Assembly (NCBI RefSeq): GCF_029222905.1
Contig: NZ_JARHUE010000001.1
Location: forward strand, 1 to 64,000
DNA from: Neptuniibacter sp. CAU 1671
GTDB lineage: Bacteria; Pseudomonadota; Gammaproteobacteria; Pseudomonadales; Balneatricaceae
DNA: 64,000 nucleotides
Reading direction: 5' to 3'
Part shown: in pieces, positions 42,221-54,972 of the stretch
Numbering within the stretch: the stretch's first letter is position 1
How the letters are laid out: each line of letters opens with the position of its first letter
The notes under the pieces: model-generated
The model's database searches: none
What the model was told of the DNA's origin: nothing
What the model saw: only the letters and a program-made list of their open reading frames with translations
Translations under genes and position numbers: made by a program

Positions 42221-44491
42221 ATGTTAAATAGAGAATTGGAAGATACCCTGAGTGCCGCGTTTCAGGCGGCGAAGGATAAGCGCCATGAGTTTATTACGAT
42301 TGAGCACCTGTTGTTTGCATTGCTCAATAATCGTGAGGCGCGTGATGTATTACTTGCCTGTGGTGCCGATCTGGAGGCCATCGGTCGCAGCCTTGCCGAA
42401 TTTATTGAAGAAACCACCCCCTTACTGTCAGATGTCATTCCCGATATTGAAACCCAGCCAACCTTAGGGTTTCAGCGTGTACTGCAGCGTGCGGTGTTCC
42501 ATGTCCAGTCTTCAGGTCGCAGCGAAGTCACCGGCGCCAATGTATTGGTTGCCATCTTCAGCGAGCAGGAGAGTCAGGCGGTCTACATTCTGCAGCAGCA
42601 CGGTGTCGAGCGCATTGATGCGGTGAATTACATCTCTCACGGCATCTCCAAAGTTGCTTCTCGTGATCATTCACACTCTGAATCGGTTGAAGAAGCCGAA
42701 GAGACAGAAGAAAACGGCGACAGCGCTCTGCTCAAATATGCAGTTAACCTGAATATTGAAGCGGAGCAGGGCAGGATTGATCCACTGGTAGGGCGTGATT
42801 CTGAGGTTGAGCGTGTGGTACAGATTCTGTCTCGCCGCCGAAAAAATAATCCGTTACTGGTGGGTGAAGCGGGCGTCGGTAAAACAGCGATAGCTGAAGG
42901 GCTGGCTAAACTGATTATCGACCATAAAGTCCCTGAAATTATTAAAGACTCCGTAGTGTATTCACTGGATCTGGGTGCCTTGCTGGCCGGAACCAAATAC
43001 CGGGGTGACTTTGAGAAACGCCTCAAAGGGCTGCTGAAAGAGATCAAGGATAAGCCCTACGCAATCCTGTTTATCGATGAGATCCACACCATCATCGGTG
43101 CGGGTGCTGCCTCTGGTGGTTCGATGGATGCTTCCAATCTGTTAAAACCGTTGCTGAGCTCCGGTCAGATCCGGTGTATCGGTTCAACCACCTTCCAGGA
43201 ATTCCGGGGCATCTTCGAAAAAGACCGTGCCCTGGCACGTCGTTTCCAGAAAGTCGATGTGCTTGAGCCAAGCGTGGACGACACCTATCGTATTCTGCAA
43301 GGACTGCGTTCCCGCTTTGAAGAGCACCACAATATCACCTATACCGAAGAAGCCCTGAAAGCCGCGGCTGAACTGGCTGATCGTTATATCAATGATAAGC
43401 ATATGCCTGACAAGGCGATTGATGTGATTGACGAAGCGGGTGCCTATCAGCGTCTGCTGCCGGAAGAGTTGCGCAAGTCAGAAATTGAAGTGGTTGATAT
43501 TGAAGCAATCGTAGCCAAAATTGCTCGCATTCCGCCAAAAAGCGTGTCGACTTCCGATAAAAATCAGCTGGCCAAACTGGCGACCAATCTCAAAATGGTG
43601 GTACTGGGTCAGGATGAGGCAATTGAGACGTTGTCCTCAGCGATCAAGCTCTCCCGCGCTGGCCTGAAAGAGCCGAACAAGCCGGTAGGTTGTTTCCTGT
43701 TTGCCGGGCCTACCGGTGTGGGTAAAACCGAAGTGACCCAGCAGCTGGCCCGCATCATGGGTATCGAGCTGGTACGTTTTGATATGTCCGAGTATATGGA
43801 ACGGCATACCGTATCACGTCTGATCGGTGCGCCTCCGGGTTACGTCGGCTACGATCAGGGCGGTCTGTTGACCGAAGCTGTCACCAAAGCGCCACATTGT
43901 GTATTGCTGCTGGATGAGATTGAAAAAGCACATCCGGAAGTATTTAACCTGTTACTGCAGGTGATGGATAACGGCACTCTGACCGACAACAACGGTCGCA
44001 AGGCGGACTTCCGCAATGTGATTCTGGTGATGACAACCAATGCAGGCGCGGAAGATATCAGCCGCAACTCCATTGGTTTTACCCGTCAGGATCATTCCAC
44101 TGATGGCATGCAGGCGATCAAAAAGCTCTTCACGCCTGAATTCCGCAACCGTCTCGATGGCATCATTCAGTTCAAGTCGCTGACAATGGATATTATCAAA
44201 GGTGTGGTGGATAAATTCATTGCTGAACTTCAGGTCCAGCTGGATGACAAGAAAGTGGTCCTGCACCTGAGTGAGGCAGCACGTCAGTGGTTTGCTGAAC
44301 AGGGTTACGATCAGCAGATGGGTGCGCGCCCAATGAAACGTCTGATACAGGAAAAACTGAAAAAACCGCTGGCTGAGATGATCCTGTTTGGTGAACTCTC
44401 ACATGAAGGCGGCGATGTCATGATTGATGTGAGTGCGGATGGTGAAATTGTGCTGGATGTACCGCACTGTATAGCCGACAGCTGTCACTGA
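42221..44491 (+). CDS. clpA: ATP-dependent Clp protease ATPase subunit ClpA
   Basis: A 756-residue AAA+ unfoldase (E. coli 758). Repeat N-domain (about 1-145), AAA-1 with Walker A GEAGVGKTAIAEG (about 214), AAA-2 with Walker A GPTGVGKTEVTQQ (about 495), Walker B LLLDEIEKAHPEV (about 565). The ClpP-docking loop reads SIGFTRQ (about 619) with IGF where E. coli ClpA has IGL; this is the ClpX-type tripeptide and should still bind ClpP. It forms, with ClpS, Bpt and Aat encoded nearby, the degrading end of the N-degron pathway. clpP itself is not in the window. Confidence 0.95.
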   Translation: MLNRELEDTLSAAFQAAKDKRHEFITIEHLLFALLNNREARDVLLACGADLEAIGRSLAEFIEETTPLLSDVIPDIETQPTLGFQRVLQRAVFHVQSSGRSEVTGANVLVAIFSEQESQAVYILQQHGVERIDAVNYISHGISKVASRDHSHSESVEEAEETEENGDSALLKYAVNLNIEAEQGRIDPLVGRDSEVERVVQILSRRRKNNPLLVGEAGVGKTAIAEGLAKLIIDHKVPEIIKDSVVYSLDLGALLAGTKYRGDFEKRLKGLLKEIKDKPYAILFIDEIHTIIGAGAASGGSMDASNLLKPLLSSGQIRCIGSTTFQEFRGIFEKDRALARRFQKVDVLEPSVDDTYRILQGLRSRFEEHHNITYTEEALKAAAELADRYINDKHMPDKAIDVIDEAGAYQRLLPEELRKSEIEVVDIEAIVAKIARIPPKSVSTSDKNQLAKLATNLKMVVLGQDEAIETLSSAIKLSRAGLKEPNKPVGCFLFAGPTGVGKTEVTQQLARIMGIELVRFDMSEYMERHTVSRLIGAPPGYVGYDQGGLLTEAVTKAPHCVLLLDEIEKAHPEVFNLLLQVMDNGTLTDNNGRKADFRNVILVMTTNAGAEDISRNSIGFTRQDHSTDGMQAIKKLFTPEFRNRLDGIIQFKSLTMDIIKGVVDKFIAELQVQLDDKKVVLHLSEAARQWFAEQGYDQQMGARPMKRLIQEKLKKPLAEMILFGELSHEGGDVMIDVSADGEIVLDVPHCIADSCH

Positions 44492-44514
44492 CGGTTCGCA
44501 GATAAGGCAACGAG

Positions 44515-44541
44515 AAACGGGGAGCATATAGCTCCCCGTTT
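44515..44541. terminator. Terminator between clpA and infA
   Basis: AAACGGGGAGC / GCTCCCCGTTT, 5-base loop, followed by TTTTAG on the plus strand. It can serve both convergent genes. Confidence 0.85.
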
Positions 44542-44563
44542 TAGTTGGGTATTGAATAGCTGA

Positions 44564-44782
44564 TTAACGAGCGCGGTAAACGATACGGCCCTTGGTCAGG
44601 TCGTACGGAGTCAGCTCAACCTTAACCTTGTCACCAGTGAGAATACGGATGTAATTCTTACGCATTTTGCCGGAAATATGGGCAATCACCACGTGACCGT
44701 TTTCCAGTTCGACACGGAACATTGTGTTCGGCAGGGTGTCGATCACTGTGCCTTCCATTTCAATGCTGTCTTCTTTAGCCAT
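44564..44782 (-). CDS. infA: Translation initiation factor IF-1
   Basis: A 72-residue S1/OB-fold protein that blocks the ribosomal A site during initiation. It has the invariant [20 protein letters not shown] start and the [18 protein letters not shown] end, the exact standard length. It lies alone between clpA and bpt; E. coli has the same neighbours (clpA, infA, aat). The serW tRNA gene present there between clpA and infA is not seen here. Confidence 0.97.
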   Translation of the reverse strand: MAKEDSIEMEGTVIDTLPNTMFRVELENGHVVIAHISGKMRKNYIRILTGDKVKVELTPYDLTKGRIVYRAR

Positions 44783-44909
44783 TCATTCGTTACCTTGGTT
44801 GCTTATCTCGGAGCTTTTAAGCCGAAAAATAATTGCGCGGTATTTTGCACTAAATGCTTTTTTATATCAAAGAGAAAACAGAATAATCCGGCGATTCTTT
44901 ATACAAAGG

Positions 44910-45626
44910 TTACGGCTGGTCAATTTTGATCCACTGATTATCCAGTAACATTTCGATAGGTCGGAACAGGGTTTTGTAACGCATCTTGCGGCATTCACTG
45001 ACCCAATATCCGAGATAAAGGAAAGGAAGGTTAAGAGACTGACACATTTCAATCTCTTTAAGAATGGCTAAGCTGCCAAGGCTGCGATGCTGCTCGCCCG
45101 GTGAATGAAAGGTGTAAATGGCTGACAGGCCATGGGTCAGAAAATCTACAACAGCGATCGCCAGTAAACGGCCTGTCCCGTCACGAAATTCCAGAAATTC
45201 GGTTTTCTGATTGCCCTCTACCAGAAAAGAGTTGAACTGCTCAGGGTCAGGTGGATACATATCGCCATCAGCGTGCCGTGCTTCGATATATTCCGCGTAG
45301 AGATCATAATATTCCTGTGTAAAAACCGGCTTCAGCCTTCGCACTTTAAGGTCTGAATTTTTATTGAGGACCCGCCTTTGGCTGCGGCTCAGTTTAAATT
45401 GGGGAATGGGAATCCGAACAGATATACAGGCCTGACAGTGTTGGCAATGAGGCCTGTAGATATGTTTGCCGCTCCGGCGGAACCCAAGATCAGAGAGTTC
45501 GCTGTAAGCCTCCGTGCTGATAACCGCATGGGGGTCTACAAACAGAGTTTGTGCGATATGATCTTCAAGATAACTGCACTTGTGCTCAGGTGTCGCGTAA
45601 AAATGCAGTGTTTTAAGATCCGACAC
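44910..45626 (-). CDS. bpt: Aspartate/glutamate leucyltransferase Bpt
   Basis: A 238-residue aminoacyl-tRNA-protein transferase of the arginyltransferase (ATE1-like) family; the bacterial Bpt type adds leucine to N-terminal Asp or Glu. N-terminal cysteines in HKCSYLEDHIAQTLF (about 15) and CQHCQACISVRIP (about 60-72) and the GNAT-like core with EYIEARHADGDMYP and YLGYWVSECRKMRYK (about 212) are typical. It follows aat by three bases, so both N-end transferases are one operon. Products are degraded through ClpS-ClpAP. Confidence 0.92.
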   Translation of the reverse strand: MSDLKTLHFYATPEHKCSYLEDHIAQTLFVDPHAVISTEAYSELSDLGFRRSGKHIYRPHCQHCQACISVRIPIPQFKLSRSQRRVLNKNSDLKVRRLKPVFTQEYYDLYAEYIEARHADGDMYPPDPEQFNSFLVEGNQKTEFLEFRDGTGRLLAIAVVDFLTHGLSAIYTFHSPGEQHRSLGSLAILKEIEMCQSLNLPFLYLGYWVSECRKMRYKTLFRPIEMLLDNQWIKIDQP

Positions 45627-45629
45627 GGA

Positions 45630-46331
45630 TTACTCCTTGCGAAACAGATCTGGTTCAAAATCCCAGTGATGGTTATGCGGCACATTAAGATAACGTTGCA
45701 GGTAGTCCTCAAACTCCTGCCTTGGAATTTCACAGGCGCCCAGGCTAAACAGGTGTGGATTGCTAACCTGGCAGTCAATTAAAGCATAGCCCCACTTTTT
45801 CAGCTGTTCGACCAGATGCACAAACGCGATTTTGGAGGCATTGCTCCTGCGACTGAACATGGATTCGCCAAAAAACAGCTTGCCAAGCGCAAGGCCATAC
45901 AGTCCGCCCACGATTTCACCCTCCTGATACATTTCTACTGAATGCGCATAGCCTGACTTATGTAATTCAATATACGACTGGCGCATCTCCCGGGTAATCC
46001 AGGTCCCCGCAGACGCGCTTCTGGGCGCGGCACAGGCATCAATTACGGCCGGAAAGTTGCGATCAAAACAGACCTCATAGGTCTGTGAGCGCATCTGCTT
46101 CTTAAGACTGCGTGAAACATGAAGTTGTTCCGGTATCAGTACGCAGCGGGGATCGGGACTCCACCAGAGAATCGGTTCTCCCGGACTGTACCAGGGAAAT
46201 ATGCCTCGTCTGTAGGCATCAAGCAGGCGGCCCTGATTCAGAGTACCACCAGCCGCTAACAACCCATTAGGGTCATCCAGCGCTTTGTTCAGGGGCGGGA
46301 AGGGGGTGTTATCACTTAACCAGGGAATCAT
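45630..46331 (-). CDS. aat: Leucyl/phenylalanyl-tRNA-protein transferase Aat
   Basis: A 233-residue transferase attaching Leu or Phe to N-terminal Lys or Arg, making primary N-degrons. The N-terminal [19 protein letters not shown] (about 11-29), the [20 protein letters not shown] segment (about 44-63, split at the WYSPGEP turn) and [19 protein letters not shown] (about 142-160) are family hallmarks. It starts 64 bases downstream of trxB on the same strand and heads the aat-bpt pair. Confidence 0.95.
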   Translation of the reverse strand: MIPWLSDNTPFPPLNKALDDPNGLLAAGGTLNQGRLLDAYRRGIFPWYSPGEPILWWSPDPRCVLIPEQLHVSRSLKKQMRSQTYEVCFDRNFPAVIDACAAPRSASAGTWITREMRQSYIELHKSGYAHSVEMYQEGEIVGGLYGLALGKLFFGESMFSRRSNASKIAFVHLVEQLKKWGYALIDCQVSNPHLFSLGACEIPRQEFEDYLQRYLNVPHNHHWDFEPDLFRKE

Positions 46332-46395
46332 GACAGCTCAGAGTGATTATTCATTGTAATTGAGTCTCATCAGGCTCTGAGCTGTCAGAAGTGGA

Positions 46396-47451
<1,056 letters not shown>

Positions 47452-47532
47452 TTAAAGGCTTTTATCCATAAAGCAGGGGCAATGTAATTATGGGCTTACT
47501 ATCCCTTAATCAGCTGTTTTCATCAACCGGGT

Positions 47533-47561
47533 TTGACCTGACATCCCCTAAATTGTGTTAT
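47533..47561 (+). promoter_or_regulatory. Sigma70-like promoter of ftsK
   Basis: TTGACC, 17 bases, TGTTAT. A start near 47568 gives a short leader. The GTG at 47555 lies within this promoter, which argues that translation starts at a later ATG. Confidence 0.5.
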
Positions 47562-47590
47562 CTTTGGCAGCTGGAAAGAATGATGATCCC

Positions 47591-50071
47591 ATGGAGTCTG
47601 AAACACCAATGAGCGACACACCCAAACGTCTGAGTTTTCCCGAGCTGCTGATGCGTATCGGGCGGGAATCAAGCTTGATATTGGTGGTGGCACTTAACCT
47701 GCTGTTGTTATTGGCGCTGATTGGTTATGACCCCCGTGATCCGGGCTGGTCGCACTTGGGTTATCAGCCAGAGGTGAGGAATTTTATCGGTCCTGTGGGT
47801 GCATGGCTGGCCGACCTGAGTGTTTCGGCCTTCGGCATCGGTGCCTATCTTCTGCCCATACTGATCGTCTATCCGACGGTGCGGTTTATGCTCAGACGCC
47901 GCGCAACGCTGCTGGAGTCCGTGCCTTATTTTATCCTGCGCTGCAGCGGCAGCCTGGCCCTGTTACTCACCTTTTCGGCCCTGGCTGCAACGCATCTTTC
48001 AGTCGAAGCCCTGCATTATCCGTTCAGTGCGGGCGGGATTGTTGGCGAAGCGCTATCGGACTGGTTTGTCAGCTGGTTCAGCCTGACCGGCAGTTCTGTT
48101 GTGCTGTTCAGCGGTTTGTTGCTCAGTCTGACACTGATGCTGGAATTGAGTTGGGCGCAGCTGCTTGAATCACTGGGTCTGTGGTGCATGCGACTGCCAA
48201 ATATTGTTCTGCAGACAGTTGAATCCAGATCAGTTGCCAATAAAACCGTTAAACCGGTAACCGCAGGCAAACCTCAAACACCGCCTACCCAGTCGATAGA
48301 AACAGATCCGGTGCGCACAGAGCCTGTCATGCCGCAGCAGGTTGAAACTGAGTTTGATGAGGATGACAGTCCGCCTTGGACAGAGGAAACTGTCCCGGTT
48401 GTGACAAACATTTCGACCACTCCATCCCCCGTTCAGGAGGTTGTCACAGATAAGGGACACGTCAAAATCGTACCTTTATCAGAAACGCATAAACCAATGC
48501 AGGACAAAGAGTTAGGTCTTGAACCTGAACAAGTTTCTGCAGCCAGAAAAGTTGCTCGTAGGCGGATACCACCACTGGACCTGCTGGATCCACCCACACT
48601 GAATACCAACACAGGCTACTCGCAGGAAGAGCTGGAGCGCCTCTCTTCTCTGCTTGAAGACAAGCTGAAAGATTTTGGTGTGATTGCAGAAGTGGTTGAG
48701 GTAAATCCAGGTCCGGTGATCACCCGGTTTGAGATTCAGCCCGCACCGGGTGTTAAAGCCAGCAAGATTACCAACCTGGCAAAAGACCTGGCCCGTTCCA
48801 TGGCAGTTAGCAGCGTGCGGGTTGTTGAAGTCATTGCCGGTAAGTCAGTGGTTGGCGTTGAGATCCCCAATGAGACCCGTCAGACCGTGCATCTGAGTGA
48901 AGTATTAAGCTCAAAACCCTACATGTCAGCGGCTTCAAAACTCACACTGGGTTTGGGTAATGATATTGCGGGTAATCCTGTGGTTGCTAACCTGGCTAAA
49001 ATGCCTCACTTGCTGGTTGCCGGTACCACCGGTTCTGGTAAATCGGTGGGCGTTAATGCCATGCTGCTCAGCCTGTTGTTTAAGGCTACCCCGGAAGAGG
49101 TCCGTCTGATTTTGGTCGACCCTAAAATGCTGGAACTTTCAATCTATGAAGGAATTCCGCATCTGCTGGCACCTGTAATTACGGATATGAAAGATGCGGC
49201 ATCCGGCCTGCGCTGGTGTGTTGGTGAGATGGAACGGCGTTATCGTCTGATGGCCAAAATGGGCGTCAGAAATCTGGCCGGTTTTAATGAAAAACTGGAA
49301 GAAGCCAGAAAGCAGGGCGCACCGCTGCGCGATCCGCTGTGGAATCCGGAAGAGCACGGCGAACCCTTTGGCACGCCAGCACCTGAACTTGAGCCTTTGC
49401 CCTATATCGTGGTGGTGATTGACGAGTTCGCTGACATGATGATGATTGTCGGCAAAAAAGTGGAAGAGCTGATCGCACGAATTGCCCAGAAAGCCCGTGC
49501 GGCCGGTATCCATCTTATTCTTGCAACACAGCGCCCATCTGTGGATGTCATTACCGGTCTGATTAAAGCCAACATCCCGACACGTATTGCGTTTCAGGTG
49601 TCTTCAAAAATTGACTCGCGCACCATCCTCGATCAGGGTGGCGCGGAAAACCTGCTGGGCTGGGGTGATATGCTCTACCTGCCAGCGGGTGTCAGTCTGC
49701 CAAACCGCGTGCATGGTGCGTTTGTCAGTGATGATGAAGTGCATCGCGTGGTGGATGCCTGGAAGAAACTGGGTGCGCCTGACTATATAACTGACCTCAC
49801 CGAACCGGAAGCGGGCATTGGTGGTGATGGATTAGGCTCCGGTTCAGGTTCACTGTTTGATGATGAGCAGGACCCGTTGTATGACGAGGCTGTGGCCTTT
49901 GTGCTTGAAACCCGCAAAGCCTCCATCTCAAGTGTGCAGCGCAAACTAAAAATCGGTTACAACCGTGCCGCCCGGATGATAGAAACCATGGAAGCTGCTG
50001 GTGTCGTCAGCGAAGCAGGCACCAATGGCCAGCGCGAAGTACTGGCGCCCGGTCCGCACGGTGACCGTTGA
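47591..50071 (+). CDS. ftsK: DNA translocase FtsK
   Basis: Septal DNA pump that clears and resolves chromosome ends at division. In 826 residues: four membrane helices (about 23-170), a short proline- and glutamate-rich linker (about 220-320, much shorter than the E. coli linker of over 600), the alpha-beta motor (about 330-745) with Walker [15 protein letters not shown] (about 480) and Walker [13 protein letters not shown] (about 608), and the DNA-reading gamma domain (about 762-826, with [19 protein letters not shown]). Starts at 47591 or 47609 are both possible. The lolA start follows after 11 bases. Confidence 0.94.
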   Translation: MESETPMSDTPKRLSFPELLMRIGRESSLILVVALNLLLLLALIGYDPRDPGWSHLGYQPEVRNFIGPVGAWLADLSVSAFGIGAYLLPILIVYPTVRFMLRRRATLLESVPYFILRCSGSLALLLTFSALAATHLSVEALHYPFSAGGIVGEALSDWFVSWFSLTGSSVVLFSGLLLSLTLMLELSWAQLLESLGLWCMRLPNIVLQTVESRSVANKTVKPVTAGKPQTPPTQSIETDPVRTEPVMPQQVETEFDEDDSPPWTEETVPVVTNISTTPSPVQEVVTDKGHVKIVPLSETHKPMQDKELGLEPEQVSAARKVARRRIPPLDLLDPPTLNTNTGYSQEELERLSSLLEDKLKDFGVIAEVVEVNPGPVITRFEIQPAPGVKASKITNLAKDLARSMAVSSVRVVEVIAGKSVVGVEIPNETRQTVHLSEVLSSKPYMSAASKLTLGLGNDIAGNPVVANLAKMPHLLVAGTTGSGKSVGVNAMLLSLLFKATPEEVRLILVDPKMLELSIYEGIPHLLAPVITDMKDAASGLRWCVGEMERRYRLMAKMGVRNLAGFNEKLEEARKQGAPLRDPLWNPEEHGEPFGTPAPELEPLPYIVVVIDEFADMMMIVGKKVEELIARIAQKARAAGIHLILATQRPSVDVITGLIKANIPTRIAFQVSSKIDSRTILDQGGAENLLGWGDMLYLPAGVSLPNRVHGAFVSDDEVHRVVDAWKKLGAPDYITDLTEPEAGIGGDGLGSGSGSLFDDEQDPLYDEAVAFVLETRKASISSVQRKLKIGYNRAARMIETMEAAGVVSEAGTNGQREVLAPGPHGDR

Positions 50072-50082
50072 TCAGGTTAACT

Positions 50083-50751
50083 ATGGACATGCCATTAAAA
50101 GCAGTGAAACGTAAACGCATCAGTCACATTTTCTCAGCCGGTTTACTGTCCGGCCTGTTACTGTTCTCAGGCGCGGTATTAGCCGATGCCAAAACTGAGT
50201 TAAGCAGCTTGCTGAACAGTTACAGTACATTTTCAGCGGAATTTGATCAGATTACCGTCGGCGAGAACGGACGTTCTGCGCAACAGAGTATTGGTCAGCT
50301 GACGCTTTCTAAACCCAACCGTTTTCGCTGGCAGACCACAGAGCCTGCGCCACAGGAAATTGTGGCGGATGGGCGCTATCTCTGGATCTATGATCCGGAC
50401 CTTGAGCAGGTAACCCGCCGTAATCTAAATCCAGAGAGTAACAGCACACCTGCCAGGATTTTGAATGGTGAAATTGATTCTCTGCTGGAAAACTTTTCTC
50501 TGACCCAATCATCCAGCAGCGAAGCTGAGCAGCTGTTTGAACTAAAATCGATCAGCGCGCAAACCTCTTTCAGTGTGATTCGACTTGTCTTTCATGAGCA
50601 GGTGCTATCCGAGCTGATGCTGGAAGATTCACTGGGTCAGCGCACTACCATCGTTTTCAAATCAGCACAGCGCAACCCTGAACTCCCGCCGGAAGAGTTT
50701 GAGTTCCGCATCCCCAAAGATGTTGATCTGATCATTGACGGGACCGAGTAA
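50083..50751 (+). CDS. lolA: Outer-membrane lipoprotein carrier protein LolA
   Basis: A 222-residue periplasmic chaperone carrying lipoproteins from LolCDE to LolB. N-terminal signal peptide (about 1-35, cut after GAVLADA), no lipobox. [16 protein letters not shown] and [14 protein letters not shown] (about 75) fit the LolA half-barrel. The ATG at 50083, preceded by AGGTTAAC, is chosen; a longer frame opens at the ftsK stop. It lies between ftsK and rarA, as in E. coli. Confidence 0.93.
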   Translation: MDMPLKAVKRKRISHIFSAGLLSGLLLFSGAVLADAKTELSSLLNSYSTFSAEFDQITVGENGRSAQQSIGQLTLSKPNRFRWQTTEPAPQEIVADGRYLWIYDPDLEQVTRRNLNPESNSTPARILNGEIDSLLENFSLTQSSSSEAEQLFELKSISAQTSFSVIRLVFHEQVLSELMLEDSLGQRTTIVFKSAQRNPELPPEEFEFRIPKDVDLIIDGTE

Positions 50752-50753
50752 TC

Positions 50754-52106
50754 TTGGATCTGTTTGCCGATCAGTCGCCCGGCTATCAGCCACTCGCCGC
50801 AAAGATGCGACCACAGTCTCTTGATGAGTATTGTGGTCAGGCGCACCTGTTAGGTGCGGGTAAACCGCTGCGGTTGGCGCTGGAGCAGGGCGTTATACAT
50901 TCAATGATCCTCTGGGGGCCTCCGGGCGTCGGTAAAACGACCCTTGCGCGGCTGATTGCCAATCAGGTTGATGCTCAGTTTCTGACACTTTCCGCCGTAT
51001 TGGCGGGGGTGAAAGATATTCGTATCGCGGTAGAGCAGGCTAAACAGGTACAGGCTCAGTCCGGCAGAGGCACGGTGCTTTTTGTTGATGAGGTGCATCG
51101 CTTCAACAAATCCCAACAGGATGCCTTTTTGCCTTACATCGAAGATGGCACGGTCATTTTTATCGGCGCTACGACTGAAAATCCCTCCTTTGAACTGAAT
51201 AATGCATTGCTCTCCCGGGCGCGTGTTTATCTGTTACGAGCACTTGAATCTGAGGCGATTAAACAGCTATTACTGAGTGCCTTGGCAGATAAGCAGCGCG
51301 GGTTAGGGCAGCGAGCACTGGTGATCAGTGACGTCCTGCTGAACCAACTCTCAGCCGCGGCAGAAGGTGATGCGCGCAAAGCATTGAACCTGTTGGAGAT
51401 CAGCTCTGATCTGGCGGTAAAACGCCCGGATGGCACAGAAGTGATTCCTGATGAAGTATTGACCGAGGTGCTGACTGGGCAGACGCGGCGTTACGATAAG
51501 CAGGGTGATCTGTTTTACGATATGATCTCTGCGTTCCATAAATCGGTTCGCGGCTCGTCGCCAGATGGTGCGCTCTACTGGTATTGCCGGATGCTTGAAG
51601 GCGGTTGTGATCCGCTCTATGTGGCCCGTCGATTGGTGGCGATAGCCTCTGAGGATATTGGCAATGCCGACCCACGGGCCATGCAGGTGGCGTTATCGGC
51701 CTGGGATGCCTTTGAACGGGTGGGGCCGGCTGAAGGCGAGCGCGCCATTGCCCAGGCGGCAATTTACTGCGCCAGTGCACCCAAGAGTAATGCGGTGTAT
51801 CGCGCATTTAACCAGTGTCGCGGCGCAGTCAGGGAGAGTGCTGGTTATGAAGTGCCGGTGCATCTGCGCAATGCGCCAACTCAGCTCATGAAAGAACTGG
51901 GTTATGGCGCTGAATACCGCTATGCCCATGATGAGCCGGATGCCTATGCGGCTGGCGAATGTTATTTGCCGCCCGAGATCGCCCATGAGCGCTGGTATCA
52001 GCCTGAAAATCGTGGTCTGGAACTGAAAATCAAACAACGACTGGACTATCTGGCACAGCTGGATCAGGCCAGTGAACAAAAGCGCTATTCATCTGATGAT
52101 GACTGA
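50754..52106 (+). CDS. rarA: Replication-associated recombination protein RarA
   Basis: A 450-residue AAA+ ATPase (MgsA/WRNIP1 family) acting at stalled replication forks. Walker [13 protein letters not shown] (about 57), Walker [16 protein letters not shown] (about 104), sensor 1 [14 protein letters not shown] (about 128), then helical tetramerisation region with [20 protein letters not shown] (about 277-296). Starts with TTG at 50754, two bases after the lolA stop; no nearby ATG fits the family's DLFA... start. Confidence 0.94.
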   Translation: MDLFADQSPGYQPLAAKMRPQSLDEYCGQAHLLGAGKPLRLALEQGVIHSMILWGPPGVGKTTLARLIANQVDAQFLTLSAVLAGVKDIRIAVEQAKQVQAQSGRGTVLFVDEVHRFNKSQQDAFLPYIEDGTVIFIGATTENPSFELNNALLSRARVYLLRALESEAIKQLLLSALADKQRGLGQRALVISDVLLNQLSAAAEGDARKALNLLEISSDLAVKRPDGTEVIPDEVLTEVLTGQTRRYDKQGDLFYDMISAFHKSVRGSSPDGALYWYCRMLEGGCDPLYVARRLVAIASEDIGNADPRAMQVALSAWDAFERVGPAEGERAIAQAAIYCASAPKSNAVYRAFNQCRGAVRESAGYEVPVHLRNAPTQLMKELGYGAEYRYAHDEPDAYAAGECYLPPEIAHERWYQPENRGLELKIKQRLDYLAQLDQASEQKRYSSDDD

Positions 52107-52126
52107 AAGCCCATAGGAGGGCCAGC

Positions 52127-52498
52127 ATGCAGCATATACTCTTTATCGCTATTGGCGGTGCTCTCGGGGCACTCGGGCGTTATTGGGTCAGCGGCCTGTT
52201 GAATAACGCGTCGTTCAGGTTACCTTACGGCACGCTGGCCTGTAACGTAATCGGCTCTTTCCTGATGGGCGTGTTGTTTGTACTTATTCTTGAAAAATCC
52301 CGTTTGAGCCCAGAAATGCGCCCGCTGTTAATGGTGGGGATGCTGGGGGCCTTAACGACTTTTTCGACCTTTTCCCTTGAGACCGTGGCCATGATGCAGG
52401 AAGGCCATGTCATGTCAGCTCTGATTTATATATTATTAAGCGTTTTTCTGAGTCTGCTTGCGCTGTACGGCGGGCTCTGGGTCACTCGCTTGTTCTGA
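52127..52498 (+). CDS. crcB: Fluoride ion exporter CrcB (Fluc)
   Basis: A 123-residue inner membrane protein with four helices, forming dual-topology dimeric fluoride channels. GGALGALGRYWVSGLL (about 9-24), GTLACNVIGSFLMGVL (about 37-52) with the pore Asn, and GMLGALTTFSTFSLET (about 71-86) with the phenylalanine box are diagnostic. AGGAGGGCCAGC precedes the ATG. No fluoride riboswitch fits in the 20-base gap to rarA. Confidence 0.93.
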   Translation: MQHILFIAIGGALGALGRYWVSGLLNNASFRLPYGTLACNVIGSFLMGVLFVLILEKSRLSPEMRPLLMVGMLGALTTFSTFSLETVAMMQEGHVMSALIYILLSVFLSLLALYGGLWVTRLF

Positions 52499-52513
52499 TA
52501 AAAGGTAGTTTAA

Positions 52514-53794
<1,281 letters not shown>

Positions 53795-53814
53795 GGCTCG
53801 GTAATGCGGCAGCC

Positions 53815-54279
53815 ATGAAAAGTCCGCTTGCTGTGGAATGGCAGTGCCTGCCCTTTGATGAGCTGTCCGCTTGCCAAACTCACGCCCTGCTGGCACTGCG
53901 CCAGCAGGTGTTTATTCTTGAGCAGCAATGTTTCTATCAGGACGCCGACAGTCTTGATTCTGTTGCTTTTCACCTGTTAGGCACAGACAAAGCGGGCAGG
54001 GTGATTGCAACAGCCCGGCTGATACCGCCAGCTCATCGTTATCCTGAAGTGGCGATTGGTCGGGTGGCGACTGAAATGTCTGTTCGGGGTAAGGGTGTGG
54101 GCGGTGAACTGATGCTTCAGGCTTTGCGCTGGGCTGATCAACTGTTTCCGAATATCGATATTAAAATCTCAGCCCAGACCCGACTGGCCGGTTTCTACAC
54201 TCAGCTGGGGTTTGAAACCCTCGGCCAGCCTTATGATGATGAAGGTATCGAGCATATCGATATGCTGCTGCATAGATAA
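53815..54279 (+). CDS. elaA: ElaA-type GNAT acetyltransferase
   Basis: A 154-residue GNAT-fold N-acetyltransferase of the ElaA group; substrate unknown. ALLALRQQVFILEQQCFYQD (about 23-42) and the acetyl-CoA loop AIGRVATEMSVRGKGVGGEL (about 79-98; V-R-G-K-G-V-G is the P-loop-like R-x-x-G-x-G/A motif) are clear. It lies 20 bases after serS. The convergent maf gene ends 13 bases away. Confidence 0.85.
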   Translation: MKSPLAVEWQCLPFDELSACQTHALLALRQQVFILEQQCFYQDADSLDSVAFHLLGTDKAGRVIATARLIPPAHRYPEVAIGRVATEMSVRGKGVGGELMLQALRWADQLFPNIDIKISAQTRLAGFYTQLGFETLGQPYDDEGIEHIDMLLHR

Positions 54280-54292
54280 GACTTATTCAGAG

Positions 54293-54871
54293 TCAGAGTA
54301 CCGCAACACATTCCTGTTCCAGCATTCTCACCAACCGTATCAAGGGTAGCCCGATCAGTGTATTGGGATCTTCGCCTTCGAGTTTTTCGAACAGCACAAT
54401 GCCGAGTGCTTCCGATTTAAAACTGCCCGCGCAGTTATAAGGTTTTTCTGCCCGCAGATAGTTTTCAATCATCACATCGGTCAGGGATCTGAAGATCACT
54501 TTAAAGGGCACTACTTCGGTGTGGTAACGGCCTGTTTTGCTGTTGAGCAGGCTTAATCCCGTCAGGAAAGTGACGGTCTGGCCAGAGAGTTTCTGCAGTT
54601 GTTCCACAGCCCGCTCATGCGTACCGGGTTTGCCTAGGATTTCACTGCCCAGCACAGCAACCTGATCAGAACCGATGATCAGGGCATCTTTGTGTGATTC
54701 TGCTACCTTGGCGGCTTTGGCAGCGGCAAGTCGGGCAACCAGCTCGGCAGGTGATTCGCATGGCAGGGCTGATTCATCAATATCGGGGGAAACGCAGGAA
54801 TAGGGCAGGTTCAGTTTGTCCAGAATCATGCGCCGAAATGGGGAGCTGGAGGCCAGAATGATCTCTGTCAT
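54293..54871 (-). CDS. yceF: Maf-type nucleoside triphosphate pyrophosphatase YceF
   Basis: A 192-residue house-cleaning pyrophosphatase of the Maf family. E. coli YceF prefers 7-methyl-GTP. The ILASSSPFRRMILDKL start (about 4-19) with the conserved S-R-R-type pattern, the SDQVAVLGSEILGKPGTHE segment (about 68-86) and YNCAGSFKSEALGI (about 143) are typical. It is divergent from yceD and convergent to elaA, the same local order around yceD-rpmF-plsX as in E. coli. Confidence 0.9.
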   Translation of the reverse strand: MTEIILASSSPFRRMILDKLNLPYSCVSPDIDESALPCESPAELVARLAAAKAAKVAESHKDALIIGSDQVAVLGSEILGKPGTHERAVEQLQKLSGQTVTFLTGLSLLNSKTGRYHTEVVPFKVIFRSLTDVMIENYLRAEKPYNCAGSFKSEALGIVLFEKLEGEDPNTLIGLPLIRLVRMLEQECVAVL

Positions 54872-54934
54872 GGCGGTTTCAATTCCTTTCTTGAATTAAG
54901 CGGCAGATATTAGTGGATTTGGCCTGTAAAGTCT

Positions 54935-54963
54935 TTGACAGCAAGGGGTTCTGCCCCTAGAAT
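54935..54963 (+). promoter_or_regulatory. Sigma70 promoter of yceD-rpmF-plsX
   Basis: TTGACA (54935-54940), 17 bases, TAGAAT (54958-54963): -35 is perfect and -10 five of six. The expected start near 54969-54973 is at most four bases before the yceD ATG, giving a leaderless or nearly leaderless mRNA. Confidence 0.75.
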
Positions 54964-54972
54964 TGCGCGCTT

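Noticed and set aside
44542-44563. serW-like tRNA gene expected between clpA and infA from E. coli order
   Set aside because: Only a terminator fits between the two convergent genes; no cloverleaf is seen here, nor did I find one elsewhere in the window.
52107-52126. Fluoride riboswitch upstream of crcB
   Set aside because: Only 20 bases separate rarA and crcB, too short for the aptamer.
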